Assembly (NCBI RefSeq): GCF_946151075.1 | Contig: NZ_CAMGZB010000001.1 | Location: 248,001-312,000, forward strand | Direction: 5' to 3' | DNA: 64,000 nt | Source: Neobacillus sp. Marseille-Q6967 | Lineage (GTDB): Bacteria; Bacillota; Bacilli; Bacillales; Cytobacillaceae | Shown here: positions 8,064 through 16,023 of the stretch, piece after piece | Layout: the number at the start of each line of letters is the position of its first letter | Position numbering within the stretch: position 1 is the stretch's first letter | Program-made: the position numbers and the translations under genes | The notes under the pieces: model-generated | Seen by the model: only the letters and a program-made list of their open reading frames with translations | The model's database searches: none | Told to the model about the DNA's origin: nothing

Positions 8064-8389
8064 CTTTTCTTCCTATTTTTAAACATAAGGATACTTGCTA
8101 TAAGCAGCATTAAAGGCCCGATAAACATCCATTTAAATACACCAGGGGTAGCGATTAAATATAAACCAAGAGGCATTGACCAGATAGAAGCTGCCATCAG
8201 CAAGCTTGGATTTGCCCTTATGGTGGAATATAAGCCTAAAAGTGCTGGGAGTATCATCATAAAGGAAAAATATAGAAGGGTATCCGGGTCAGGGCCGGAA
8301 GGAACATAAGGATTGAAAAAGATAAAATAACCACAGAACAGAAGACTAATGGTAGCCCCTGTTGAGCCAATCGTTTTAGCTGATAGCAT
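8060..8389 (-). CDS. Hypothetical four-helix membrane protein
   Basis: 109 aa with four predicted transmembrane helices (about residues 9-27, 38-57, 62-81 and 86-103) and a basic C-terminus FKNRKKR. RBS AAAGGAG lies 7 nt before the ATG at 8389. It is the first gene of a three-gene operon with the Cys/Asp-tail protein and DUF2085. No motif supports a function; a small integral membrane protein of unknown role. Confidence 0.7.
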   Translation of the reverse strand: MLSAKTIGSTGATISLLFCGYFIFFNPYVPSGPDPDTLLYFSFMMILPALLGLYSTIRANPSLLMAASIWSMPLGLYLIATPGVFKWMFIGPLMLLIASILMFKNRKKR

Positions 8390-8478
8390 GACAAAACTCC
8401 TTTAAAAAGAAATCCTGATTAAATATATTCCATTATTAGTAAAAAAAACCTCCTTTCTGGTATAGGATAACAAAAAGG

Positions 8479-8510
8479 AGCCGGGCAAGATCTCTAGATC
8501 TCACCCGGCT
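8479..8510 (-). terminator. Terminator of the DUF3892 gene
   Basis: AGCCGGG / CCCGGCT with an inner AGATCT / AGATCT stem, followed on the minus strand by CTCCTTTTTG. Confidence 0.85.
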
Positions 8511-8523
8511 TCTCTTTGATTAT

Positions 8524-8838
8524 TTAAAATTCCGGTAATCGGTCTAAATTGTTTTCTTTTATGCCATCCGGCTCACTTCGAATAATATCTCTGCCGTATT
8601 TATGGAAAACATCTACATGGGCGATTTCCCCCGCTTTGGCTTCATTTAGCGCAGTGATGTAATCCAATTCTCGTCCAGAACTCGTTTTAAACGCGATAAT
8701 ATCGCCATCATCATTTTTTCTGACGGCAACAAATTCTTCCTTCCCATCAGGGTTACTCGGGCCTGCCTCTTTCTGAGCTTGTTGCGTACTCTGCTGCTTA
8801 TACTGGTCAAAAATTTTCTCGAAATCCTGCTGTTCCAT
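8524..8838 (-). CDS. DUF3892 domain protein
   Basis: A 104-aa soluble protein. Residues about 35-103 match the DUF3892 pattern: FVAVRKNDDGDIIAFKTSSG, DYITALNEAKAGEI, and KYGRDIIRSEPDG ending NNLDRLPEF. The first 30 residues are Gln/Lys-rich and look disordered. The family is common in Bacillus, is small, and has no established function. Single gene with its own strong terminator; the RBS GGAGGTGG precedes the ATG. Confidence 0.85.
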   Translation of the reverse strand: MEQQDFEKIFDQYKQQSTQQAQKEAGPSNPDGKEEFVAVRKNDDGDIIAFKTSSGRELDYITALNEAKAGEIAHVDVFHKYGRDIIRSEPDGIKENNLDRLPEF

Positions 8839-8996
8839 CCTTCCACCTCCGAACGTATGTTAGTATTTTGTTTTAAATGTAAAAAAATATTCAAAATTTA
8901 ACCCGTTAAAAATCAAAAATCTCCCAAACATAGCAATCACCTTCCAAACATCGTTATAATAAAGCCATTCTTACCGAGTCTTGGAGGAAGAACTGC

Positions 8997-10571
8997 ATGC
9001 TTAATCTTAATAGGAATCATGACCCCTGCAACAACGCAGATTTGATTACAAAAATAACTGGCAAGCCTTTAGATATAGAGGAAGCGGTACTCGAGTCAGA
9101 ACAACTGTTTCAACAATGTCTCCAAAAGGTCCCTGTTCCGCAGCCTGAACAAAAAAATACAGAATCCGTTCCTTTTTGGAAAAAGTTCATGGAAGGTTTA
9201 TTCCGGCTTTCAGCTAAGCCTCACCAATTATTAATTCCCACCCAGGTTTATGTAGATCGATCAGGTAATGTCTATCCTGACTGGAAAGCAAAGCTTGATG
9301 GGCAATATAACCAATTAATCAAAAACTTTGATAGAGAGGTATCTGTAACAGATTTTGGAGCCATTGGCGATGGGAAAACAGATTGTACGGCAGCTTTTAA
9401 GAAAGCGATTGGGAATGGCCGAGTAAAAGTTAAAGTCCCGCCTGGTGTTTATATGACGAGAGGAATTTGCCTGCCATCATGGACATGCCTTTTTGGTTCG
9501 GGAAAACGCCAGACTATCATAAAGCTGCATGATGACGCTGCTAAAGGAACTAGATTAATTACTAATGCAAACCATTGGCGAGGGAATCACCATCTTTATG
9601 TTGAAGGGATGACCTTGGATTGGAATATTGAGCGGCTTGGGGATGTAGAGAAAACAAGTACCTGGGGCAATCATTCGAGTTGTTTAACCTATGCAAATGT
9701 TACATACGGCTGGGTAAAAGATGTAGAAGGAATCAATCCTGGCCTTCATTGTTTTGATATTTCATCCACTCTGTACAATTACGCGGGCGACGGATACCAG
9801 GCACGGGGAGGCAGCCAGTATGTTTGGCTTGATAACGTAACCGGCTATGGTTTTGGTGATGATGGAGTGACGACTCACCATAGCGATTACATTTTTATTT
9901 CAAATTCCCATATGTGTGACCCGAGCGGTCGTGCTCATACAAAAGGTTCTTCCAATTCAAATGGGTTTGAAGTCGATGATGGTTCGCGTAATATCCTACT
10001 CGTGAATAACTCTTCAGCAAGGTGCTTTGGCGGTATAGAAATAAAAGCGCACCAAAATTCATCAGCGGCATCGAACGTACAAATCGTCGGCCATCTTTCG
10101 GTAAAGGATAACCGCTCCTTTAACTTTCGCCATATCGGACATCACAAAAGCACCGATTCCGAATCGAAGTCAGCGTATAATATCGTTGCTACGAATCTCG
10201 TTTCGATTGCACCCGCTTTTACAGATTTATATAAAGATTCACCCCCGCGCGGAATGGTTGTTTCTGGTTATAAAAAAGTAGTAGTAAATCACTTTACCTT
10301 AATAGGCGATCCAGCGTATGACTTTCAAAGCAACCCATGTGTGGCCATTCAATACCGGGCAAGAAATGTTGTCTTGAAGAACGTTACGATTAGTGACTTT
10401 AAAAATGCTAGTGCTGGCATTAAAGTATTCGGTGGTGAGAACCGGGCGGATTCGGTCAGTATTCGTAACATAGAAGTAATGAGTGAAATCAAAACGTTGG
10501 AAATTGGATCAGGGTTAGTGGATATAGAAATTGAAGATGTAAAAGAACGTGAAAAAGCGTCACAGACCTAA
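8997..10571 (+). CDS. Pectate-lyase-like parallel beta-helix protein
   Basis: 524 aa. Residues about 116-500 form a right-handed parallel beta-helix of the pectate-lyase superfamily/GH28-like type, opening with the typical VTDFGAIGDGKTDCTAAFKKAI. The remainder is a series of short beta-rich coils with many Asn, Asp and His residues (GDDGVTTHHSDYIFISNSHM). There is no Sec signal peptide; the first 110 residues are polar and unlike the fold. It could be a polysaccharide lyase, a glycosidase, or a structural or spore-surface protein. RBS TTGGAGG precedes the ATG at 8997. It is convergent with the DUF1836 gene and the stop codons are adjacent. Confidence 0.8.
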   Translation: MLNLNRNHDPCNNADLITKITGKPLDIEEAVLESEQLFQQCLQKVPVPQPEQKNTESVPFWKKFMEGLFRLSAKPHQLLIPTQVYVDRSGNVYPDWKAKLDGQYNQLIKNFDREVSVTDFGAIGDGKTDCTAAFKKAIGNGRVKVKVPPGVYMTRGICLPSWTCLFGSGKRQTIIKLHDDAAKGTRLITNANHWRGNHHLYVEGMTLDWNIERLGDVEKTSTWGNHSSCLTYANVTYGWVKDVEGINPGLHCFDISSTLYNYAGDGYQARGGSQYVWLDNVTGYGFGDDGVTTHHSDYIFISNSHMCDPSGRAHTKGSSNSNGFEVDDGSRNILLVNNSSARCFGGIEIKAHQNSSAASNVQIVGHLSVKDNRSFNFRHIGHHKSTDSESKSAYNIVATNLVSIAPAFTDLYKDSPPRGMVVSGYKKVVVNHFTLIGDPAYDFQSNPCVAIQYRARNVVLKNVTISDFKNASAGIKVFGGENRADSVSIRNIEVMSEIKTLEIGSGLVDIEIEDVKEREKASQT

Positions 10572-10584
10572 TTATCTGTGACGC
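10557..10584. terminator. Bidirectional terminator embedded in two gene ends
   Basis: GCGTCACAGA / TCTGTGACGC, a perfect 10-bp stem with an 8-nt loop, flanked by A and T runs. It spans the last codons of the beta-helix gene and of the convergent DUF1836 gene, so it is both coding and terminating. Confidence 0.85.
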
Positions 10585-11144
10585 TTTCCTTCCTTTTCCA
10601 CCACGATTTCATCGACGAGTTTTTCAGCCAGTCTTCGATAAAGATTACTCATGTGAACCAGTGAAGAGATCATCAGCACCTGCTCAGTGTCTGAATCAAG
10701 AGCTTCCTCTTTTACTTTTGTTATCCGTTCATTCATATCCTCTTTAAAATCCACAGCATTTTGACCCGTGAGGGTTAAATAATTCTGATAAAAAGAATCT
10801 AAATCAATGTCTTCTTTCACAATCCGTTTATTTAGTCCATCTAATGTAACCTTGATATCATAAATCGATAATGCACCTTTTAACTGATAGATCAGGCTGA
10901 TAAGAATGAGGTGTTCTTTTGAGTATTTTTTATTTTTAATGGGAAAAAGTAACTTTCCCTTTGCATAGTTGTTAATCATCGTTTTCGTTAATACTTTTTC
11001 TTCGTCATTCCGCTTCGAATCTGCAAAGGTATTTTCAAATAGCTGAATCACTTGGTCCATATAAAGGTCAATTTGAGGAATTTCCTCTAATCTCAGATTG
11101 GAATCCAGGTCTAGCTGTTCGAGGATTTGATTGATTTTTTCCAT
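10572..11144 (-). CDS. DUF1836 family protein
   Basis: A 190-aa cytosolic protein matching the DUF1836 layout. An N-terminal segment (LRLEEIPQIDLYMDQVIQLFE) precedes a HTH-like block (LTKTMINNYAKGKLLFP then YSKEHLILISLIYQLKGALSI), as in MerR-like folds. The C-terminus is helical and acidic/basic. Family members are presumed DNA-binding regulators, but targets are unknown. RBS CGGAG; start ATG 11144. It is divergent from trhA, so it could control that promoter, though nothing shows this directly. Confidence 0.85.
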   Translation of the reverse strand: MEKINQILEQLDLDSNLRLEEIPQIDLYMDQVIQLFENTFADSKRNDEEKVLTKTMINNYAKGKLLFPIKNKKYSKEHLILISLIYQLKGALSIYDIKVTLDGLNKRIVKEDIDLDSFYQNYLTLTGQNAVDFKEDMNERITKVKEEALDSDTEQVLMISSLVHMSNLYRRLAEKLVDEIVVEKEGKRHR

Positions 11145-11200
11145 TAAAAAACTCCGTTCTATATGAATTCTAAGTTCTATTATACAAAAGAAAATAAATG

Positions 11201-11229
11201 TTGACTAGATTCCGCATTATCAGTATCAT
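11201..11229 (+). promoter_or_regulatory. Promoter of trhA
   Basis: TTGACT (11201-11206), a 17-nt spacer and TATCAT (11224-11229), 47 nt before the start codon. Confidence 0.65.
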
Positions 11230-11276
11230 TATAAGTAGTTATTAAAACTACATGACGTGTTAGGAGTGTTAAAAAT

Positions 11277-11924
11277 ATGAACAATTATATTAGGGAACCC
11301 ATTAATGGACTCACACACCTTGCCGGAGCACTTTTATCGTTTGTCGGACTTCTTGCAATGGTCATTAAAGCATCGCTCGAGACTTCATCCGCCATGGCGA
11401 TAGCAGCCGTTATCATCTTCGGTGTCAGCATGATTCTGCTCTATTCAGCGTCAGCAACCTACCACATGGTAAAAGCAAAAGATCATGTGATTGCTTTTCT
11501 AAGAAGACTAGACCACTCCATGATATTTGTCCTGATCGCTGGTACCTATACACCGTTTTGTTTTATCAGCTTAAATGGTACCACAGGAAATATTCTTTTT
11601 TCCATTATTGCTGCGGTCGCTTTGAGCGGTGTAGTATTTAAGATGGTTTGGTTCAATTGTCCGCGCTGGATTTCAACTGCGTTATATATGGTAATGGGCT
11701 GGATGATTGTTTTTGTCTTCGCTCCTTTAGCTGGCAGCTTAGCTTCAACTGGATTGTTTCTCCTTATAATCGGAGGAATTTTCTACACGGTAGGCGGCGT
11801 TATTTACGGGGCAAAGCCTAAATTCTTGCAAACGAAATACATGGGCTTCCATGAGATTTTTCATATTTTTATCCTGCTCGGCAGCTTATGTCATTTCTTA
11901 TGCGTATACTTCTACGTGATCTGA
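11277..11924 (+). CDS. trhA: TrhA / hemolysin III family membrane protein
   Basis: A 215-aa seven-helix membrane protein of the PAQR/hemolysin III family (YplQ in Bacillus). Hallmarks are REPINGLTHLAG at the start, SATYHM after helix 2 (residue about 63), DHSMIFVLIAGTYTPF (about residues 80-95), and HEIFHIFILLGSLCHF near the end. The conserved His/Ser/Asp residues form the PAQR metal site. TrhA proteins have been linked to membrane energetics homeostasis; the old haemolysin name is misleading. RBS TTAGGAGTG precedes the ATG, with a good promoter upstream. Confidence 0.92.
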   Translation: MNNYIREPINGLTHLAGALLSFVGLLAMVIKASLETSSAMAIAAVIIFGVSMILLYSASATYHMVKAKDHVIAFLRRLDHSMIFVLIAGTYTPFCFISLNGTTGNILFSIIAAVALSGVVFKMVWFNCPRWISTALYMVMGWMIVFVFAPLAGSLASTGLFLLIIGGIFYTVGGVIYGAKPKFLQTKYMGFHEIFHIFILLGSLCHFLCVYFYVI

Positions 11925-11947
11925 TATTTTATTAGGGAGAGAAAGAT

Positions 11948-12401
11948 TTGAAAATTACCACTTCGCGTTTAACCATAGTTCCATGTACGTTAGAGAATTA
12001 TACTGAATGGTATTTACATTATCAATTGGGGCCTCATATTGAGATGCATCTGGGGAGCAGCTTAAAAATGATCCTTCCCTTTTAGGATGGGGAGTTTGGT
12101 TTGTCATCGTTCCAGAGACCAATCAAGTAGTCGGTATATTGGCTTTAAAGGGAAGCCGGATGAAGGTAAAACAGTTGAAGTTGGCTACGGAATCATTCCT
12201 TCTGCACAAAATAAAGGTTTCGCTACTGAAGCAGTTAAAGGATTAATCGATTGGGCCTTCTCTACAGGGGAAGTTGAAAAAGTAATGGCGGAATGTTTAG
12301 AGGATAATGTTCCTTCTATTAAGGTACTCAAAAAGTTAGGGATGCATAAGAAATCTGCAAAAAATGGGATAATTTACTGGGAGATTTCAAGAGATTACTA
12401 G
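11948..12401 (+). pseudogene. GNAT acetyltransferase, two frameshifts
   Basis: A TTG start at 11948 with RBS AGGGAG opens a GNAT-like reading LKITTSRLTIVPCTLENY. The frame stops at an in-frame TAG (about 12083). Reading continues in a second frame (EQLKNDPSLLGWGVWFVIVPE) from about 12053, and after a further shift near 12135-12145 in a third (IGFKGKPDEGKTVEVGYGI). That third part contains the acetyl-CoA loop region QNKGFATEA and runs to 12401. The joined product has normal GNAT order and length (about 150 aa). Two single-base losses explain both breaks; at the second, GGTATATTGG probably derives from GGTGATATTGG. Only the C-terminal fragment (12087-12401) is an intact frame. Assembly error remains possible. 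Confidence 0.8.
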
Positions 12402-12417
12402 CCTTTACGTTAATTTC

Positions 12418-12740
12418 GGTAGCCAATGTGCCTTCATTGGCTACCCTTTTTGATTTTTCTATTTCATTTCGGTAGCCAAGAGCACTATTTGCTACCCTTT
12501 TTGATTTTTTCATTGAATTTCGGTAGCCAAGAACCCTTATTGGCTACCCTCTTTGATTTTTTCATTGAATTTCAGTAGCCAAGAGCCCTTATTGGCTACC
12601 CTCTTTGATTTTTTCATTGAATTTCAGTAGCCAAGAGCCCTTATTGGCTACCCTTTTTGATTTTTTCATTGAATTTCGGTAGCCAAGAACACTTATTAGC
12701 TATTGTATTGATTTTTTTATTGAATTTATGATAGCTAATA
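12418..12740. repeat. 52-bp tandem hairpin repeat, array B (6 units plus one degenerate)
   Basis: Units start at 12418, 12471, 12522, 12574, 12626, 12678 and, degenerate, at 12730 (spacings 53, 51, then 52). Each unit is arm GGTAGCCAA, a 9-nt loop, arm TTGGCTACC (27 nt), then a 25-nt linker rich in T (CTTTTTGATTTTTTC type). Each unit therefore looks like a small terminator. It fills the space between the GNAT pseudogene and the convergent HAD gene. The right arm of unit 6 (TTAGCTAT) has drifted together with the left arm of unit 7 (ATAGCTAA), so pairing across the linker may also matter. Confidence 0.93.
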
Positions 12741-12763
12741 GCGTTAATTAATTTATTTAGAAT

Positions 12764-13543
12764 TTATAATAGGCCCACCATCTTTAAACCGTGAAGGATT
12801 CCATCCTCCTCAACGGATTTGGTTATATGTTTGGCGACAGCTTTAACCATTTCTTCCGCATTCCCCATTGCGATGCTATTTTTTATTGTTTTGAGCATCT
12901 CAATATCGTTCAAACCGTCTCCAAAAGCATATTGCCGCTCTTCAGGAAATCCGAGTTTCGCTGCGATTTTTTCAATCCCTCTCGCCTTCGATCCGCCCTT
13001 TGGCAGGACATCAACGGAAACAGGATGCCAACGAATGAAATCAAAATCCTTATATTCCTGTTCGTACTGTTGCTCTTCTCCTTCAGGACAGAAAAGAAGT
13101 GTTTGATACAGGTCACGCCCTTTGTAATAATGTGGGTCGTGGGTAGGAAAACGGCCAACTTTTAATGTAGCTATGCTTTCCGTTATGTAATCATGCTCCG
13201 GAACATTTGCCTTCATATCTTCGTGATCCATAAAGACCACCGGATGACCGTTTCGAAGTGCCATTTCCGTTAGTTTTTCAAGGGATGGGATGTTTAATGG
13301 ATTGGTATGAATCACTTCACCATTTAATACACAGTACTGGCCGTTATAACTCACATATGTATGAATATCCAATTCTTTTCGTAATTCTTCAAACATAAAA
13401 GGCGCTCTTCCTGTTGCAATCGCAACTACATGTCCATTTTCCTTTAACTTAAAAATTGCTTCCTTTGTTGAGTACGGCAACTTCTTATCATGTGTAAGCA
13501 ATGTTCCGTCTATATCAAAAAAAATAACGCTTCGTTCTGTCAT
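12764..13543 (-). CDS. Cof-type HAD phosphatase
   Basis: About 259 aa from the preferred start ATG at 13543, which has GGAAGG just upstream; the frame is open to 13561. HAD motif I is FFDIDGTLL, motif II is AIATGRAP, and motif III/IV is the Lys and GDGLNDIEML block near residue 210. The large C2-type cap between motifs II and III places it in the Cof/YkrA subfamily, which dephosphorylates sugar phosphates, FMN-like or similar small metabolites. It is cytosolic and Mg-dependent. The substrate cannot be predicted. Convergent with the GNAT pseudogene across repeat array B. Confidence 0.88.
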   Translation of the reverse strand: MTERSVIFFDIDGTLLTHDKKLPYSTKEAIFKLKENGHVVAIATGRAPFMFEELRKELDIHTYVSYNGQYCVLNGEVIHTNPLNIPSLEKLTEMALRNGHPVVFMDHEDMKANVPEHDYITESIATLKVGRFPTHDPHYYKGRDLYQTLLFCPEGEEQQYEQEYKDFDFIRWHPVSVDVLPKGGSKARGIEKIAAKLGFPEERQYAFGDGLNDIEMLKTIKNSIAMGNAEEMVKAVAKHITKSVEEDGILHGLKMVGLL

Positions 13544-13613
13544 ATTCCTTCCAACTTTCATTGTGTGATGTATATTTCATAGTGTTATAATGTGTAATCA
13601 TTAATATTCATGG

Positions 13614-14276
13614 TTACTGAATGATCTCCCAGTTTCTATCGTTGGCTAATTGTAAAAGACGAGGCTCTGGCTTAACAGCAACCGGATTGCCAACTAATTC
13701 GAGAACGTTCAAATCCGAATAACTATCACCATATGCATAGCTATTTTGCCAATCTACTTCTGTGTTTGACAAATGGGCCATAATAAAATCAGTTTTTCGT
13801 TCGCCAAATACATAATTGACAGGTATATTCCTGCTGTATATTTTACTTTTAAACGGAATACTGGTTCCAAAAACACAATCTATTTTTATATTTTCCGTCA
13901 CAGAGTTCAGAAGGGGCTCGAAAGCTCCGGAAACAAGCATAGTATAATATCCATCATTTGTATGCTGTTCAAGTCTTTGTAACACTGGGTCACTAAGACT
14001 TTTGCTCATGATACCTCCTATTTGTGAAAAGAACTGCTCGATTTCTTCTTTGGACGAAGAGTTAAAAGAAGATATGTAACTCTGCATTGAAAATTCTTTC
14101 ATTTTTTGTTCGGGATAAAGTTTGCATTTATATGCGATATATACCGGTAAGAGCCTTAAGAAAAAATAACGGTACTTTAAAGAATGAACAGGATGATTTT
14201 TTAAATACCCCATCAAAAGAGGAAATGTCTCTTCAGGGAATAATGTTCCATCGAAATCAAAAATAGCAACCTTCAT
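13614..14276 (-). CDS. HAD-IB family phosphatase (SerB-like)
   Basis: 220 aa. Motif I FDFDGTLFPEE is at residues 6-16, motif II MLVSGAFEP near residue 114, and motif III/IV is GDSYSDLNVLE near residue 182. The small helical C1 cap between motifs I and II is typical of the HAD-IB group that includes phosphoserine phosphatases and related enzymes. Substrate unknown. Start ATG 14276. It lies downstream of DUF488 and upstream of another HAD gene on the same strand, but gaps of 37-50 nt leave operon membership open. Confidence 0.85.
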   Translation of the reverse strand: MKVAIFDFDGTLFPEETFPLLMGYLKNHPVHSLKYRYFFLRLLPVYIAYKCKLYPEQKMKEFSMQSYISSFNSSSKEEIEQFFSQIGGIMSKSLSDPVLQRLEQHTNDGYYTMLVSGAFEPLLNSVTENIKIDCVFGTSIPFKSKIYSRNIPVNYVFGERKTDFIMAHLSNTEVDWQNSYAYGDSYSDLNVLELVGNPVAVKPEPRLLQLANDRNWEIIQ

Positions 14277-14313
14277 AGAATACTCCTTTCTTTTCAGATT
14301 TCATTAATTATGT

Positions 14314-14694
14314 TCATACCAATTTAGATTCGTTTGAGATTCTCATAAGTTCTTCCTGCAAGACGATTGCATGATTATGTACGCGATCGTTTGCACCATA
14401 TAAGAGAGTTACTTTTCCCTTGGCAGCCATATTGAGAATATGGTCGACTAACTGGAGCTTTTGTTCATCCGTCTGCAGCTCTTGTATGTATCTGACTCGA
14501 AACTCCTCAAACAACTCTAGCTTATGACAAAACCACTTCCGAAGCTCCGCACTCGGAGCAACCTCCTTCATCCACTCTGCCAAACCGGCCTTCTCCTTCG
14601 AAATCCCCCGCGGCCACAACCGATCAACCAAAATCCTGTAACCATCAAACTCATCAACTGGCTCATAAACCCGTTTAAGAAAAATACTCATCAC
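14314..14694 (-). CDS. DUF488 family protein
   Basis: A 126-aa protein matching DUF488/YeaO along its length: IFLKRVYEPVDEFDGYRILVDRLWPRGISKEKA at the N-terminus, WMKEVAPSAELRKWF in the middle, and VTLLYGANDRVHNHAIVLQE near the end. The family is small and cytosolic with no settled biochemical role. The start may be ATG 14694 or the adjacent ATG 14691. The upstream RBS is poor (GGGGTGATTAGG). No clear operon partner. Confidence 0.88.
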   Translation of the reverse strand: MMSIFLKRVYEPVDEFDGYRILVDRLWPRGISKEKAGLAEWMKEVAPSAELRKWFCHKLELFEEFRVRYIQELQTDEQKLQLVDHILNMAAKGKVTLLYGANDRVHNHAIVLQEELMRISNESKLV

Positions 14695-14716
14695 CTAATC
14701 ACCCCTTTACACAGAG

Positions 14717-14763
14717 ACTGTCCGCCTCGGGTGGACAGTGTCCACGAGCGGTGCCTGTCACCG
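14717..14763. repeat. Two-stem intergenic element
   Basis: ACTGTCC (14717-14723) pairs with GGACAGT (14733-14739), followed by CGGTG / CACCG around CCTGT (14749-14763). The GGTGCCTGTCACC core resembles short dispersed elements seen between genes in many Bacillus genomes. It occurs between the HTH protein stop (14766) and DUF488. It may act as a terminator for the HTH gene, although no T-run follows. Confidence 0.5.
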
Positions 14764-14765
14764 TA

Positions 14766-14996
14766 TTAGTCCTCATCTTTTATATCAATATCTTCAGGAA
14801 TCGGTTCGTTTAGGATTTCTTGGATGAGTTCTTTGTATTTTTCTATTTGTTTTAGGTGGGTGCTGAATTGGTCTTTGTTGATTAGGTATTGTTCGCCGTC
14901 GTGTACGGCACGGATTTTCTTTTGTTTGATTAAACTTTCTACTGCCTCTTCAGGCATGGATAAATATTCTGCTGTTTCTTTAATCGAAAGGTACAT
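14766..14996 (-). CDS. Excisionase-type HTH protein
   Basis: 76 aa. Residues 1-50 form a MerR/excisionase-type winged helix (MYLSIKETAEYLSMPEEAVESLI, then AVHDGEQYLINKDQF). The rest is an acidic helical tail ending EDIDIKDED. Such proteins bind DNA, but there is no integrase or phage gene nearby, so it is more likely a stand-alone small regulator. It starts 4 nt after the DmpA stop, suggesting cotranscription with the peptidase genes. Confidence 0.75.
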   Translation of the reverse strand: MYLSIKETAEYLSMPEEAVESLIKQKKIRAVHDGEQYLINKDQFSTHLKQIEKYKELIQEILNEPIPEDIDIKDED

Positions 14997-15000
14997 TTCA

Positions 15001-16023
15001 TCATTCCTCTTTATTCATAATCCATTTTTCTACTACTCGTCCAGCTCGTCCCTTTGTTGTTTCGGCCTGCGACAAGGAGTTAAGAATGGCTTCCTCTGCC
15101 GCTTCTGCTGCACCGGCAAATAGTTTATTCATGATTGGATGATCCTCCCGAATCTGCACACGGGATTCCACCATTGATTCCGAAAAGTGATCGATTTTAT
15201 GGGCAGTAGAAAAAGCAATGACAATATCGCCGCTGCCATGGCTATAATGGCTCCCGGTTCTTCCAAGGCCAATTCCACATCGTTTTGCCACACGGCGAAG
15301 CTGCCGGTCACTCAGCGGGGCATCTGTTGCAAGGACAATAATGATAGAACCATCTGCCGTTTCGGAAAGTCCCTCTGCCATTGAATACCCACGGAACTCT
15401 TCCGTTTTTCCGAAATTGCTAAGAACTAAACAGCCAATAGTAAACTCATCAATCGTACGTGAGGAGGTCCCAATTCCTCCTTTATAGCCAAAACAAACCA
15501 TCCCTTTGCCGGCTCCGACTGCTCCTTCACCTACATGCTCCTCCGATGCAGCTTTGATCGCTTCAACTGCATGTTCCGGCTTGACGGGAAATAACCGTAT
15601 CGAATTTAGATAACTGTCATTACATTCGCCAACGACAATATTGATCGTACCCGTTGTCTCACCAATCTCTGGATTCTCCCCCAGCATGTACTCCAATGTT
15701 CCCTGTGTTACTGCAGGGACGCCAAACGTGTTTGTTAACATAATCGGCGATTCCAGCACACCTAATTCATCCACTTGAACAAGTCCCGTGGTTTTCCCAA
15801 ATCCGTTGATCACATAACTGGCTGCCGTCACTTTTTCCTTAAACAAGTTCCCTTTATGAGGAAGAATCGCCGTCACCCCTGTACAGGCATATTCATTTCC
15901 TGCTTCGTCTAGAGGATAATCAAGCGTAACATTTCCGACCATTACCCCATTTACATCAGTAATACAGTTTTTAGCTCCTGTTAGCAGCCTTCCAATCTTA
16001 ATGCCTGTCTCCCTTATTTTCAT
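15001..16023 (-). CDS. P1 family (S58, DmpA-like) aminopeptidase
   Basis: 340 aa of the N-terminal-nucleophile DmpA family. It starts ETGIKIGRLLTGAKNCITDVNGV, contains VGHVT-like VMVGNVT, a TNTFGVPAV stretch near residue 97, and the autocleavage/nucleophile region KGGIGTSSRTID near residue 180, where the second polypeptide begins at the Gly-Thr/Ser site. DmpA releases N-terminal D- or L-amino acids from peptides; the DmpA family includes D-stereospecific enzymes. It overlaps the upstream M19 dipeptidase by 4 nt, so the two are coupled. Probably cytosolic; no signal peptide. Confidence 0.88.
   Translation of the reverse strand: MKIRETGIKIGRLLTGAKNCITDVNGVMVGNVTLDYPLDEAGNEYACTGVTAILPHKGNLFKEKVTAASYVINGFGKTTGLVQVDELGVLESPIMLTNTFGVPAVTQGTLEYMLGENPEIGETTGTINIVVGECNDSYLNSIRLFPVKPEHAVEAIKAASEEHVGEGAVGAGKGMVCFGYKGGIGTSSRTIDEFTIGCLVLSNFGKTEEFRGYSMAEGLSETADGSIIIVLATDAPLSDRQLRRVAKRCGIGLGRTGSHYSHGSGDIVIAFSTAHKIDHFSESMVESRVQIREDHPIMNKLFAGAAEAAEEAILNSLSQAETTKGRAGRVVEKWIMNKEE

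Noticed and set aside
14766..14996. Phage or integrative element remnant because of the excisionase-like HTH gene
   Set aside because: No integrase, att repeats or phage genes are nearby; the gene fits the peptidase operon.
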